Assembly: GCA_949317995.1 (NCBI GenBank) | Contig: OX439046.1 | Location: 33,578,002 to 33,642,001 of the forward strand | Direction of reading: 5' to 3' | DNA length: 64,000 bases | Origin: Acholoe squamosa | Lineage: Eukaryota > Annelida > Polychaeta > Phyllodocida > Polynoidae | In this document: positions 11,041-21,066 of the stretch, piece by piece | Layout of the letters: each line of letters begins with the position of its first letter | Position numbering within the stretch: position 1 is the stretch's first letter | Notes under the pieces: generated by a model | Told to the model about the DNA's origin: nothing | Seen by the model: only the letters and a program-made list of their open reading frames with translations | Databases searched by the model: none | Position numbers and translations under genes: made by a program

Positions 11041-11988
11041 CTACAAATTTGTAGAGGTAATGGAATCATTAGGATCAGCTTTTGAATCCTCACTATCATA
11101 AGAGTGATTGTCATCAGATTCATCATTGTCAGTAGCTTCACGATCTGAATTTTTGTCAAGTTTTTTTGTGTACGATTTACCAGTCTTTTGATTTTTTCCA
11201 GCTATTTTCCTGTTTTTCTCGTCTTCAGGAGAGGTTGGTGGAGGGTAGATTTTTGGACGTACATCCGGTGTTGGTAGTAGTCCTCGATCGCCTGCTGCAA
11301 TAGCTGGTGGTAGTGGTGGTGGGTCTGGAATCGTTTCACTGGGTGTAGGTGGTGTTGAAGGTTTTCCAGGATCTGGAGTCGGAGCTGGTGTTGGAGCTGG
11401 TGTTGGGGTAGGCACTGGAGTTGGTGTTGGCTTTGTAGGTGGTACAAGTATCTCCGCTCTTACTTTGGCTAGGAGTTTCCCCAATATATTACCACCTTGA
11501 ACGTCATTTTCGCACAGGCTAGCAACATTTCCCATGTGTCTGCCTACCCCATAGATGGGGTGATAGGTACACTCATACAGGTTCCCAGTAGTATTTTGAA
11601 GATATTTGCTACACTTGTCAACTTTAAACTTTGACTGAAGGCATTCATAAATGAGGCCAGTAGCATTCTTAGACCATTCTGTAGTTGGCTTGATCTGTTT
11701 TCCTATTTCCATCATCTCGAAGGGATCATCAGTGTGTAGAATATCACTAGCTGCTTTTTTGTCATCAACACTTAGGGCCTTGGTATGCTGTATTGCCTGT
11801 TCAACTGAACTGTATGCTTGACCCTTATATGTGATGTCACATGTATACAAGTTACTCAGAATATGGTGGGGACCTTTGAAGGCTATACCATCTTGAGTTT
11901 TGATCGTGTAGGCTTCCAGCAAATTTAAGCCATATGGTAGGGCAGTGATATCATGGTGTGAGTATGATTTTTTTTCAATAATCAGCAC
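11041..11988 (-). CDS. NADAR (YbiA-like) domain protein, probable LINE-linked ORF1
   Basis: Residues about 36-181 match the NADAR fold, the NAD/ADP-ribose-linked N-glycosidase family that includes YbiA. The matching features are FKGPHHILSNLY, YSSVEQAIQHTKAL, a Trp near residue 105, LQSKF, LQNTTGNLYEC, IYGVGR and GGNILGKLLAKVR. Known NADAR enzymes cleave N-glycosidic bonds in nucleotide metabolites or remove ADP-ribose; which applies here is unknown. A proline/threonine-rich linker (183-255) and a charged Asp/Ser tail follow. The start at 11988 is a GTG. The frame is open back to a TAG at 12022-12024 with no ATG, so the N terminus is probably truncated where the monomer array begins. It lies 320 bp upstream of the LINE endonuclease-RT frame on the same strand, the position of a LINE ORF1. 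It could also be an unrelated host-derived or transposon gene. Confidence 0.75.
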   Translation of the reverse strand: MLIIEKKSYSHHDITALPYGLNLLEAYTIKTQDGIAFKGPHHILSNLYTCDITYKGQAYSSVEQAIQHTKALSVDDKKAASDILHTDDPFEMMEIGKQIKPTTEWSKNATGLIYECLQSKFKVDKCSKYLQNTTGNLYECTYHPIYGVGRHMGNVASLCENDVQGGNILGKLLAKVRAEILVPPTKPTPTPVPTPTPAPTPAPTPDPGKPSTPPTPSETIPDPPPLPPAIAAGDRGLLPTPDVRPKIYPPPTSPEDEKNRKIAGKNQKTGKSYTKKLDKNSDREATDNDESDDNHSYDSEDSKADPNDSITSTNL

Positions 11989-12004
11989 TCTTTGACGAAG
12001 TTTG

Positions 12005-13178
12005 ACATCAGTTGTTCCTGTCTATTCCAGTGTATTCTCTGTCTGTTCATACAGATTACTGTCCATTTTGAGACTTGTAACTCCTGTCTGGGTATAGTAA
12101 TTCAATGAATTTCGTCAGAGCTCCACCTCCTCCAAATTTTTATTGACCTTGCTACTGTTGTACTCACGTGCAGATATGAATCACAGGTTCCATGGTCTGG
12201 CTGGCTTCGCTACTCCCGTGCGCTGTGCAATTGTTTTCATCGATGCACACACACTTGTAAGAGATATTTCCACCTCCTCCAAATTTTTATTGACCTTGCT
12301 ACTGTTGTACTCACGTGCAGATATGAATCACAGGTTCCATGGTCTGGCTGGCTTCGCTACTCCCGTGCGCTGTGCAATTGTTTTCATCGATGCACACTCA
12401 CTTGTGAGAGATATTTCGGCATTCCTGTCTATTCCTGTGTTTTCCCTGTCTGTTCATACAGATTACTGTCCATTTTGAGACATGTAGCTCCTGTCTGAGT
12501 ATAGTAATTCGTTACTCGTGTAAGGTTGCGTAGCGGCAGATATGACTCACAGGTTCCGTGGTTTGGTTGACTTCGCTACCATGGGACTCCCGTGCGCTGT
12601 GCTTTTGTTTTCCTCGATGCACACCCACTTGTAAGAGATATTTCGGCATTCCTGTCTATTCCTGTGTATTCCCTGTCTATTCATACATATTACTGTCCAT
12701 TTTGAGACATGTGGCTCCTGTCTGAGTATAGTAATTCACTAAATTTCGTCAGAACAGCCAGTTTTGATTGACCTTGCTACTGTTGTACTCTCGTGCAGAT
12801 ATGACTCACAGGATTCCGTGGTTTGGCTGGCTTAGCTATTGTTTTTCACGATGTACACACATTTGTAAGAAATATTTTGGCATTACCTGTTCGTTCCAGT
12901 GTATTCTCTGTCTGTACATACAGATTACTGTCCATTTTGAGACTTGTAGCGGCAGATATGACTCACAGGTTCCGTGGTTTGGCTGGCTTCACTACTGTGG
13001 GACTCCCGTGCGCTGTGCCATTGTTTTCCTCGACGTACACACATTTGTAAGAAATATTTTGGCATTACCTGTCCATTCCAGTGTATTCTCTGTCTGTTCA
13101 TACAGATTTCTGTCTATTTTGAGACTTGTAGCTCCTGTCTGAATATAGTAATTCAATAAATTTCGTCAGAGCTCCACC
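12005..13178 (-). repeat. 150-230 bp monomer array upstream of the NADAR ORF
   Basis: This tandem array has about five units. Two near-identical 147-bp units lie at 12122-12268 and 12269-12416. Longer units start near 12535, 12768 and 12950. Diagnostic words are TGACCTTGCTACTGTTGTAC, CCCGTGCGCTGTGC and TTCATACAGATTACTGTCC. Half-units close both ends. Position and layout, directly upstream of ORF1 on the LINE strand, resemble the promoter monomers of mouse L1 5' UTRs. All open frames here are repeat artefacts. Confidence 0.8.
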
Positions 13179-13189
13179 TCGCGCGTTCT

Positions 13190-13220
13190 ATTCGACGGCG
13201 GCGGCCATCTTGCAATGGGC
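13190..13220 (-). promoter_or_regulatory. YY1-like site at the edge of the monomer array
   Basis: Read on the minus strand, this GC-rich patch gives CAAGATGGCCGCCGCCGTCG, which fits the YY1 consensus around AAGATGGC. YY1 sites are known at the start of mammalian L1 5' UTRs, where they fix the transcription start. Here the site would sit at the outer end of the monomer array. Function is inferred from sequence only. Confidence 0.4.
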
Positions 13221-13692
13221 TTAATACACCCTACAGCTTAGTAGTTCAATAAGGGCTACAAATGCAGGGCTACATAACCATTACAATTTTGACTGTCTGT
13301 AAGCCCTACGATGCAGTGCTGATTAGTAACTCCTTAAGTGGGGTTGTGCCCACTGGGTTGTGTTGCTAGACTCACTCTGAAGGTAGAATCCAGCAGTATA
13401 TTACACCATTGGTAAGTGCATTTCACCATTGATAAGAAAGACTCCTACAATGTTGGAGCCTGTTCAGGTAGGATCCAGCATTGCCTGACCCTCTTCATAG
13501 AGACTTAGGCAATGTCCTATTCTCTTCTATTATGTTACTCCAGTTGACCCTGAGCCTGTCTCTAAAGAGACTCCTGCACTGTGAGAGTAGGGCAGTGGAG
13601 AGGGTACAGCTAGGCCATAAACAATCTAAAGTAGAGTGTCAGGTATTGCTGGAGTATGCCTAAACCCTATTCTCACCCTGAGTATCAAAATA

Positions 13693-14315
13693 TGTGTCCA
13701 GCCAAGGCAAAAGAGTCCCCCAAGGGGAAAAGTGAATTTCTAAATCCGAGTCGTGAGCTTTTCAATGATGTATTACATTAGAAAATATCTCTGCTAATTT
13801 TTCAGTTATGGCTCTATGAATTTGGGTGGTCAGTAACATATCGATATACCAAATAAGCTCTAACTTGCATATTATATCTTGAGATAAGTATAAGTATGCA
13901 TAATAATGCAAATAAGGAAAATTATCATATTCTTTAAAATCATTTTTATATAGAATATGACCTAAAAATGGGATTTTTTCCATTTTTTGAGTATGTTCAT
14001 CCCTGTGAGTGGGGCTATCAATGGGCTTTTATATTCCTCTATTTTGAGTGGAAATCTTGTTTCTATAGCAACACATATCAACAAATACACTGATTTATGC
14101 CCTGAAATGCCCAAAAACGTCCTATTTGCATTCCAAATTTGGAAGGTTTGGACCAAAAATGGAAATTTCCCTGTAGGACTGTTGAAATCCTCATTATAAA
14201 CTAGTATGATACAATTTTCGGTCTAGTTTCCTCTTTTTAAGCTTAGTGGTATCCCCCTGGTGGCCAGAAGTGGTACTAATCCCCTTGGACAGTCCTTTTA
14301 GCTTGCTGGCTCACA
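13693..14315 (+). mobile_element. Non-autonomous repeat copy A, TA-flanked
   Basis: This 623-bp segment recurs inverted at 63295-63929 and, more diverged, at about 62850-63170. It starts TGTGTCCAGCCAAGG and ends with the reverse complement of TGTGAGCCAGCAAGC, giving imperfect terminal inverted repeats. TA lies on both flanks (13691-13692 and 14316-14317). It has no convincing ORF; the 60-73 codon frames are not conserved in copy B. A Tc1/mariner or pogo-type MITE is a reasonable guess. Confidence 0.7.
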
Positions 14316-14415
14316 TAATACTCATTTTGGCGACATTTGCCTGAGGCTAACAGCAGGCTCACGGTGAGTATCAATCTTTTCTGTGTGTAGCAACGCCTTA
14401 TAATATGGAACTAAT

Positions 14416-15480
14416 TTGAATAAGACATCAACTACGGTCATATTGGTGTACATCACATGTAATTCCATCATACCTGTGACAAGTATTGCACTGAAAATGT
14501 GTTCAGCTGAAGAACCCAGGAACCCTACCAAAATTAAATTTGAAATATCCCCAGAGGTCACCCCAAAGATAATACACATCATGATTGATGTCTTTGCTAT
14601 ACATGTTGTGGATGATGCATCAACTGACATGTGGTATGGATCTGTCACATTAAAAGGTGATGCTCATATCTTCTCACAATAAAACCAGTTGATTTAACTC
14701 ATTGTGAGTGAATGTTTTGTCAGGAAGGAACAACTTCAAACCCAACAGCATTTTTTATAAGCTTTATCACCTTGAATTCAGTCAAAGGCTTTGTATTCAC
14801 AGGTCAGACATACAAACAACTCATGGAGAGGCAGATGTCATCATAATTCACCTAATCCTCTCTATAATGAATGAAGATGAACTATATGCTATCAAGATTA
14901 TTGCAGATGACACTGATATATTTGTCCTACTACTAGCACAAGGATGAACTAGACTGCTCAATACTAATGGAAGAAATCTAAAAGGATAGAGATTGCTTTG
15001 ATATCAAGACTCTGACTCTGCTGGACAATGCTTGGGCATAGATTTTGAAGGGATATGTTTCCTTGTTAGGCTATGTTTCCTTGTTAGGAAATGTAGCATC
15101 AAACCTTGCAGATGTTGTCCATGAGGCAACAATATTTATGGCAGCCTATTATGGACAGCTTCAGACAGACAATATGGGGATCCTCCAATTCAAAATATGG
15201 AAAGGTAAGAATGGAAGAGGTAGTTTTGTGTTATTGCCAAGGCCAAGCCCTTGCTACCTACTTCTGAGGCTTTCAAACTTGATGTTCAAAGGGCACCCTT
15301 CCAAGCCTGCATACGGTTAGATTGCAAAGATCCTGATGCTTCTCGAAAAGCTAACTGGGAAAGTGACAATGTGAACAAGACTGTTGTGCTGCCATGCACC
15401 ACATTGGCAACTCCTCAAACTTACGAGGATGCCCATGACTCTATACTCATTATCATGACTCAAGGATCATTATCATGACT
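14416..15480 (+). pseudogene. Decayed transposon-associated gene
   Basis: Pieces in several frames recall a family common in cnidarian, mollusc and fish genomes. Its members carry a nuclease/PIN-like stretch ending in a DDTD-(I/V)-hydrophobic run and a later LPPTSEAF-type block. Here the first is HGEADVIII followed by IIADDTDIFVLLLAQ (about 14840-14940). The second is LLPTSEAFKLDVQRAPFQAC (about 15250-15310), then DPDA and a Trp. The order and spacing fit the family. The frame is broken several times, so this is a non-functional relic. I cannot name the family with certainty and did not identify a catalytic domain. Repeat copy A lies immediately upstream. Confidence 0.5.
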
Positions 15481-15483
15481 CTT

Positions 15484-15650
15484 TAATCTAGATTTATGTA
15501 TTTATGATCATTTAATATATATCGATATAGAAATACAGCATTGCTGTAATAGCTGCTCGGTCGTATCATCTAGATTTATGTACTTATGATCGGATATTAT
15601 ATTTCGATATAGAAATACAGCATTGCTGTAATAGCTGCTCGGTCGTATTA
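15484..15650 (+). repeat. 83-bp tandem duplication
   Basis: Two copies of a unit that begins TCTAGATTTATGTA and ends ATAGCTGCTCGGTCGTAT. The second starts near 15570. The internal ATACAGCATTGCTGTAAT is identical in both and is itself partly palindromic (CAGCA/TGCTG). Confidence 0.8.
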
Positions 15651-16236
15651 GTCAATATACGTCAGTAATTACTCACTTTGTCAGCAATTAGTCAATATAT
15701 GTAAGTAATTACTCACTATTTATCAGAAATTAGTCCATATGTGTCAGTAATTACTCACTCTTTGCAAGCAATTAGTTAATATGTGTCAGTAATTACTCAC
15801 TATTTGTCAGCAATCAGTCAATATATGCCAGAACTTAGTCATTATAAAAAACAATACTTAGTCAATATATGTCAGTAATTACTCACAATTTGTCAGATAT
15901 TAGTCAATAGTGAGCAATTACTAACATATATTGACTAAATGCTGATAAAATGTAAGTAACTACTACCATGTATTGACTAATTGCTGAAAAATAGTGAATA
16001 GTTACTAGCATATATTAACTTATTGCTGACAAATAGTCCATAGATACTGACATATTTTGACAAATGCCAGTCAAGGCAGGATGCACAGGAGGAGGAATCA
16101 ATGGATATTTCTCTGTTATACATTGACTATTGGCTGACAGATTGTGAGTAAATAATGACATGTATTGATAATTGCTGATATAGAGTGAGTAAGTACTGAC
16201 GTATATTGACTAATTGCTGACAAAGTGTGAGTAAAT
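15650..16236. repeat. 42-bp satellite, block 1 (orientation switch at 15905)
   Basis: The consensus unit is 42 bp, starting GACATATATTGACTAATTGC and ending AGTGAGTAATTACT. Units before about 15905 run in the reverse orientation and those after it in the direct orientation, so the block as a whole is a large imperfect palindrome. A TIR element interrupts the array at 16237. Confidence 0.85.
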
Positions 16237-18616
16237 GGGTCAGTGTCAGAATAAGTGTACAAAACCTGGAAAACCATGGTTTTTGGCCTTTATGCAGCCA
16301 TAGAATAAATTATGCTTATCCAATCTTGTCTTCCATGGTCTCATCTTACAGAAGACATTCTAGCCTTTCAGAAAAATATCCATTTGTGTCTGTCGGGTAA
16401 ATATTCTTTGAGTTAAGGTGACCCAAAGTCCCAAAATCACTAAAAATTCTGTTTTTTTGCAGTTTATGTCATTTTGCACATGTCCTTTTGTCCACTCAAA
16501 CACTAGAAACCCATCCAAAATTGCCTGTGGTATTAGGCATATATTAGGCCTACACTATTTATGTCAGTTTAGGTGGATGTTGATTGAGAATTTTTTACTA
16601 TGGTCACTCATGTGTGGAATTTTATTCTTCGAGGCGTCTGTGACAATAACTCTAAGGTCAGAATAACTCTATCAATAATAGTGATATAATGTCTCTATTA
16701 CATGTCACATAAAGAACTTATAAAGGGGTGAAGTTGGTATAAAGATTTTAGCAATCGGTCAAATGGTCCCTGATTTGTGGGTCAGAATGTCCATGTGGAC
16801 TGGGTTTTCGTCACAGACGCCTCAACTACATTTTATGATGTTGCTAATTTATTTAAGTATCGATTTGTCTTTCTTACATGTCATATCAACCATCACAGCC
16901 AGCTTATCAATTCTGACAAGCATTGGTAGGCTGTGGGCCTGCAATGTAGCATTTTGAGTACCATTTCTCATATAGGGGGTTTTCGTCACAGACGCCTCAC
17001 AATTTTGTTTGTTGCAAAGTCAGAATCGTCTGCTGTTAGCCAGTGGAAGTCAATTACTTGGGAGAGCCTTGTTTTTGTCAAATAAGTGTTACAACTGGTT
17101 GTTTATCAAAGATTTTCTGAAGATTTTCTGCAGACTTTGACAAATTTTGCCATCAAAGTTTAGAAATCCGATCAAATTTCTTTCGCAGTCCAAAGATTAT
17201 ATCCCCTAGTACTTGCTGATGTGGTTATATTTAGTTAATTTGGTCTTATTTTGATGAAAACAGTATAGCTTGATTGAATCAGCAAGCCTCTTGGACTTGG
17301 CAGGTGGCTGCCATGTTGATTTTGGGCAATATTTGATACAGACTCATATTTGTGAGGCGTCTGTGACGAAAACTCCTGTTGAACAAAATTCTCTCTGGCG
17401 AGCACCATATGCTGCCCTAAGGTCAAAAATGGATTGAAATGTGCAGAAATGATGTGCCCCAATTATTTTAGGGCATTTGCTACATGTTCTGTTGATTTTA
17501 TTCAAGAGTTGGTGGGTCTAAAATTGTGTTTGACCTAAAATTGCCTCAAATTGCTCCAGAAATTCCTACCTGTACATGAAATGAGGGTATTCAATTGACT
17601 TTTCTGTGGTTGATATGATGTTTTGTACTCCTGCTCATCAATTGTGTGTGTTATAATCAAAATCCCATTACTTATTTGGCCACAACAAGCACCAAAGCGC
17701 AGAAATGAGTTTTCGTCACAGACGCCTCCGACAGAAATGAAATTCTGTTCTTGTTATCTTGCAAAGCATCATCTATACAATATTTATTCTTGGTAGACTA
17801 TGATACATTATTATTCAATGTCCTGACCTAAAATAACTACATTTCCAGCATATTTATCTAAATTTATTGCATTTTTAGTTTTCGTCACAGACGCCTCATT
17901 TCAACATTTTCCCCCAAAAAAAATATTTTCAGTCCATATAACCAACTAATACTTTACCACAAGATGCCCCTAGCCTAAGTCCATTTTGGTACAGAGCAGC
18001 TTTGCAATTGCTGAAAAAAACCTTTTGGGGGCCCCTTTACCTGTGTGAAATTTGGATTTTCCTCATTTTTTTCCACCTTGGCAGACATTCAACACTCAAG
18101 GGTACAAAATTAGTTTTTGTGAGGCCTCTACTGTTTTATTTTCCCCAAACTAGACATAATGAGGATTAGTTAGAGCAATTCTGGAGCTAATCAGGGCATT
18201 ATTGACAGAACTACAGTAAAGTTAGTGATTTGAATACAAAATTGTCCAATTTTTCAATATTTTAATAATTATGTCCGGGCTCTCACAAAAATGTTTTTAA
18301 GGCACAGTTTTGCATTCTTGTATGCTTAATCCAGTTAGTAATAGCTACCTGCAGCCCAAATTTCAGGTTGCTGTGATTGTCCTAACTTGTTTTAGAGCAA
18401 TCCTAGAGTTTTCGTCACAGACGCCTCACAAAATTCGCTGATATCCAGTTGGCCATGAATAAAAACTGCAGTTCTTGGAGGAAGCCAGTCCACCAGGGGT
18501 TTTCATATGGCCAAGATGTTGCGTTATCAATATAATACACTTTTGTAATGTTATCTTGACTTTTATCTTTCTGTACTGTGTGCACCAGATATGTGCACTT
18601 TTTCTGACATCCACCC
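16237..18616. mobile_element. 2.38-kb TIR element with seven copies of a 20-bp motif
   Basis: The left end reads GGGTCAGTGTCAGAATAAGT. The right end, reverse-complemented, reads GGGTGGATGTCAGAAAAAGT, so terminal inverted repeats of about 30 bp exist with a few mismatches. AAAT flanks both sides (16233-16236 and 18617-18620). Removing the element and one AAAT restores GAGTAAATACTGAC, which is exactly the uninterrupted satellite seen at 18657 and 18730. The insertion is therefore clear. Inside, GTTTTCGTCACAGACGCCTC occurs seven times: 16631-16646 (-, variant), 16804-16824, 16979-16999, 17353-17373 (-), 17709-17728, 17878-17898 and 18408-18428. Sequence between the copies is unrelated. No ORF of meaningful length exists, so it is non-autonomous. 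The superfamily is unknown; a 4-bp target duplication occurs in Chapaev and Sola groups, among others. Confidence 0.8.
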
Positions 18617-18990
18617 AAATACTGACATATATTGACTAATTGCTGACAAATTATGAGTAAATACTGATATATATTGACTAATTGCTGACAAATAGTGAGT
18701 AATTACTAATATATATTGAATAATTGCTTGTGAATTCTGAGTAAATACTGACATGTATTGACTAATTGCTGATAAATAGTGAGTAATTACTGACACTTAG
18801 TCCATATATGTCAGTAATTACTCACAATTTGTCAGATATTAGTCAATAGTGAGCAATTAATAACATATATTGACTAAATACTGATAAAATGTAAGTAACT
18901 ACTATCATGTATTGAATATTTCTAACAAATAGTGAGTAATTACTAACATATATTGATTAACCGCTGACAAATAGTGAGTAATTACTATCA
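18617..18990. repeat. 42-bp satellite, block 2
   Basis: This continues the same 42-bp unit after the inserted element. Orientation switches near 18795 and again near 18845. The segment 18795-18920 closely matches 15840-15975, including the switch point TAGTCAATAGTGAGCAATTA, so the array was duplicated as higher-order units. Confidence 0.85.
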
Positions 18991-20322
18991 TACCTTAGCA
19001 CTAACACTAACCTGTTATAGCCTTAAACTCAATATATGTACCATAAAAACACAGATTAAAACACAAATTAAAACACAGAATGACGTCAACATTTTCAATC
19101 AAACACCAGAGAATGGAGAAATGGAAAGACATTCATTCAGTGCAAACAGGGCATGTGCCCTGGGTGGCTGCAGGTATTGATGTGTAAAGCTTATCAACAG
19201 TGATAATGCACTGGTAACTAGCATTTGGATCTAAAAGGTTTAAGCATGTGATCAAGCAATGGCTGCCTCCATTGAACAACTTGTTTGATGCTATACAAAG
19301 GTAGAGGAGGGGTCTTTCTTTTCTACTGTTCAGATTCCACTAGTCACTAGGTGCAGTCAGTACTTTTATACTTGCAAGCATATGAATTCTATAAGGGACC
19401 AATGGAACATATCTATATTATATTGAACAGTACCAAGATACTGCATAATTATGCTAATTATGCAAATAATATGCACGGATATGGAATGTTTGGTATCAAT
19501 CTGGGGTGCTACATCCCCCTAAAGGACATGCCCCCCTAAAAAATTTGTTTCAGAAAAGAATAAGCAAAATAACTTTTTTGACTTGCGGCCTTTTCGGCCT
19601 GAGCTGGTCCACCTGCGCCCTACCTCCAGCCAAAACCTATCTTTTTTAAGTGTCACCGGCGAAAAAGGGCAGGTTTGAGGAAGGAATGGATCGAAATATA
19701 GGCTTTTTTGGGATGCGGGGGCAGACGCCAGTCCAGGCACTGGCAAAGAGGTCCAAGAACTGGCAGTTTTACAAAATAAATCGTATCTCCCTTAATAATA
19801 GGAGTTTCCCATAGTGTGACCTATAGATAAAGGGTAGCTCGAGCTGGCAAACGTCATGGCAGTCTTTATTTTCAAATATGCACAATGGGAACAAAGTTAT
19901 CACCAACTTAGCGATCTTTTAAGGACAAATAAATGCATTGGTGCATCACGCTGACCTTTTGGAATAAAATGACAGGTGGTCTAAGGGTCTCTCAGCTAAT
20001 AAAAATGTGTAGAGTCTTTTATACCAACCTAGCGATATTTTAGGCCTATTTAGCGATCTTTTAAGGACAAATAATTTATTTCATGGCCGAATACAATGTT
20101 GTAGGGCTTTGGACGCCTCTACAGGTAATGTGGACTCTGGGAGTAATATAATAGCAATGGGACGTGTAAGGGCCGCATTTTCGCGGCTTTGGACACCTCT
20201 ACAGGTAATGTGAGCTCTTAGAGTAATAAGTTGGAGCAGGTTAGGTCTAAGACCTAAAAGACCCGAGTTTTTAATGCAATTTCCAATGCTATTTTCAATT
20301 CAATTTTCAATATTCAATCAGA
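18991..20322. other. No gene; minor direct repeats
   Basis: I see no supported gene. TTAGCGATCTTTTAAGGACA occurs at about 19910 and 20047. GGACGCCTCTACAGGTAATG and a close variant occur at about 20115 and 20188. A 75-codon minus-strand frame at 19519-19746 has no recognisable motif. Confidence 0.4.
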
Positions 20323-20447
20323 TATTGACAAAAAGTGAGTGATTACTGACATATGTTGATGAACTGCTGACCAATAATGAGCAATTACTAACATGTATTG
20401 ACTAATTGCTGACAAATAGTGCATTATTACTGATATATTTTGACACC
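20323..20447 (+). repeat. 42-bp satellite, block 3
   Basis: About three diverged copies of the 42-bp unit (ATTGACTAATTGCTGACAAA present). It is separated from block 2 by 1.3 kb of unrelated sequence. Confidence 0.75.
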
Positions 20448-20890
20448 ATGTGACCTTATGTATGGGCCATCACCAAGTCTAAATGTTGTTGATGTGCCAT
20501 GGGATTGCTCCTCAATGAATTATGATTTGTGACCAAAGACTATGGGTTGACTGATTTGTAAATTCCTCAAGATTTGGCCCAGTATCCACTGACTACCTTT
20601 ATTGTATTAACATAGTATTTCAGTTATCAGAATGTATTAGAGTTTGGCTTTACCTCCACTAATACTACAGTCAGGTCATGATAATCCAGTGGCTGCCATC
20701 ACCCTCATATTATCAAGGGAAGCTAGATCACTGGGTCACTAAATATGGGCCATGGTATGAGGGCAGGTTAGGGCAATTATGTTGCCGAGGGGAGCTATTC
20801 TTCAAAGAATTTTAGCTCATTCTTCAAAGAACTTAGCACCTTTTATTTTTTTCCACTTAATACCTTTGAATTGATCATGAAAGGTACTGT

Positions 20891-20892
<2 letters not shown>
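20448..20892. other. No gene recognised
   Basis: I see no coding region or repeat here beyond a short duplication, CTCATTCTTCAAAGAA, near 20817. Confidence 0.4.
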
Positions 20893-20930
<38 letters not shown>

Positions 20931-20940
20931 AATGATATTG

Positions 20941-20988
<48 letters not shown>
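20893..20988. repeat. Two (TA)n tracts with duplicated flank
   Basis: TA runs at 20893-20927 and 20943-20988 are each followed by AAACAATGATATTGCC. The microsatellite and its flank were therefore duplicated as a unit. Spurious Tyr-Ile frames arise here. Confidence 0.95.
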
Positions 20989-20991
<3 letters not shown>

Positions 20992-21019
20992 AATGATATT
21001 GCCCATCCACCCACACACA

Positions 21020-21052
21020 CATACAGGTGAAACCAGCAAATTGGGGATACTG
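21020..21052 (+). repeat. Single arm of a CA-hairpin repeat
   Basis: After a short CACACACA tract comes ACAGGTGAAACCAGCAAATT and GGGGATACTGTTGCA. This matches the right arm of the hairpin repeat at 36628-36699. It ends 15 bases before the 5' LTR. Confidence 0.7.
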
Positions 21053-21066
21053 TTGCAATACTATTT

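Noticed and set aside
12143-13159. Plus-strand frames with repeated HRFHGLAGF-like words
   Set aside because: They follow the monomer array unit and lie antisense to the likely element strand.
16631-18428. CRISPR-like spacing of a 20-bp repeat
   Set aside because: Copies occur in both orientations with irregular spacing of 150-510 bp inside a TIR element, so this is no CRISPR array.
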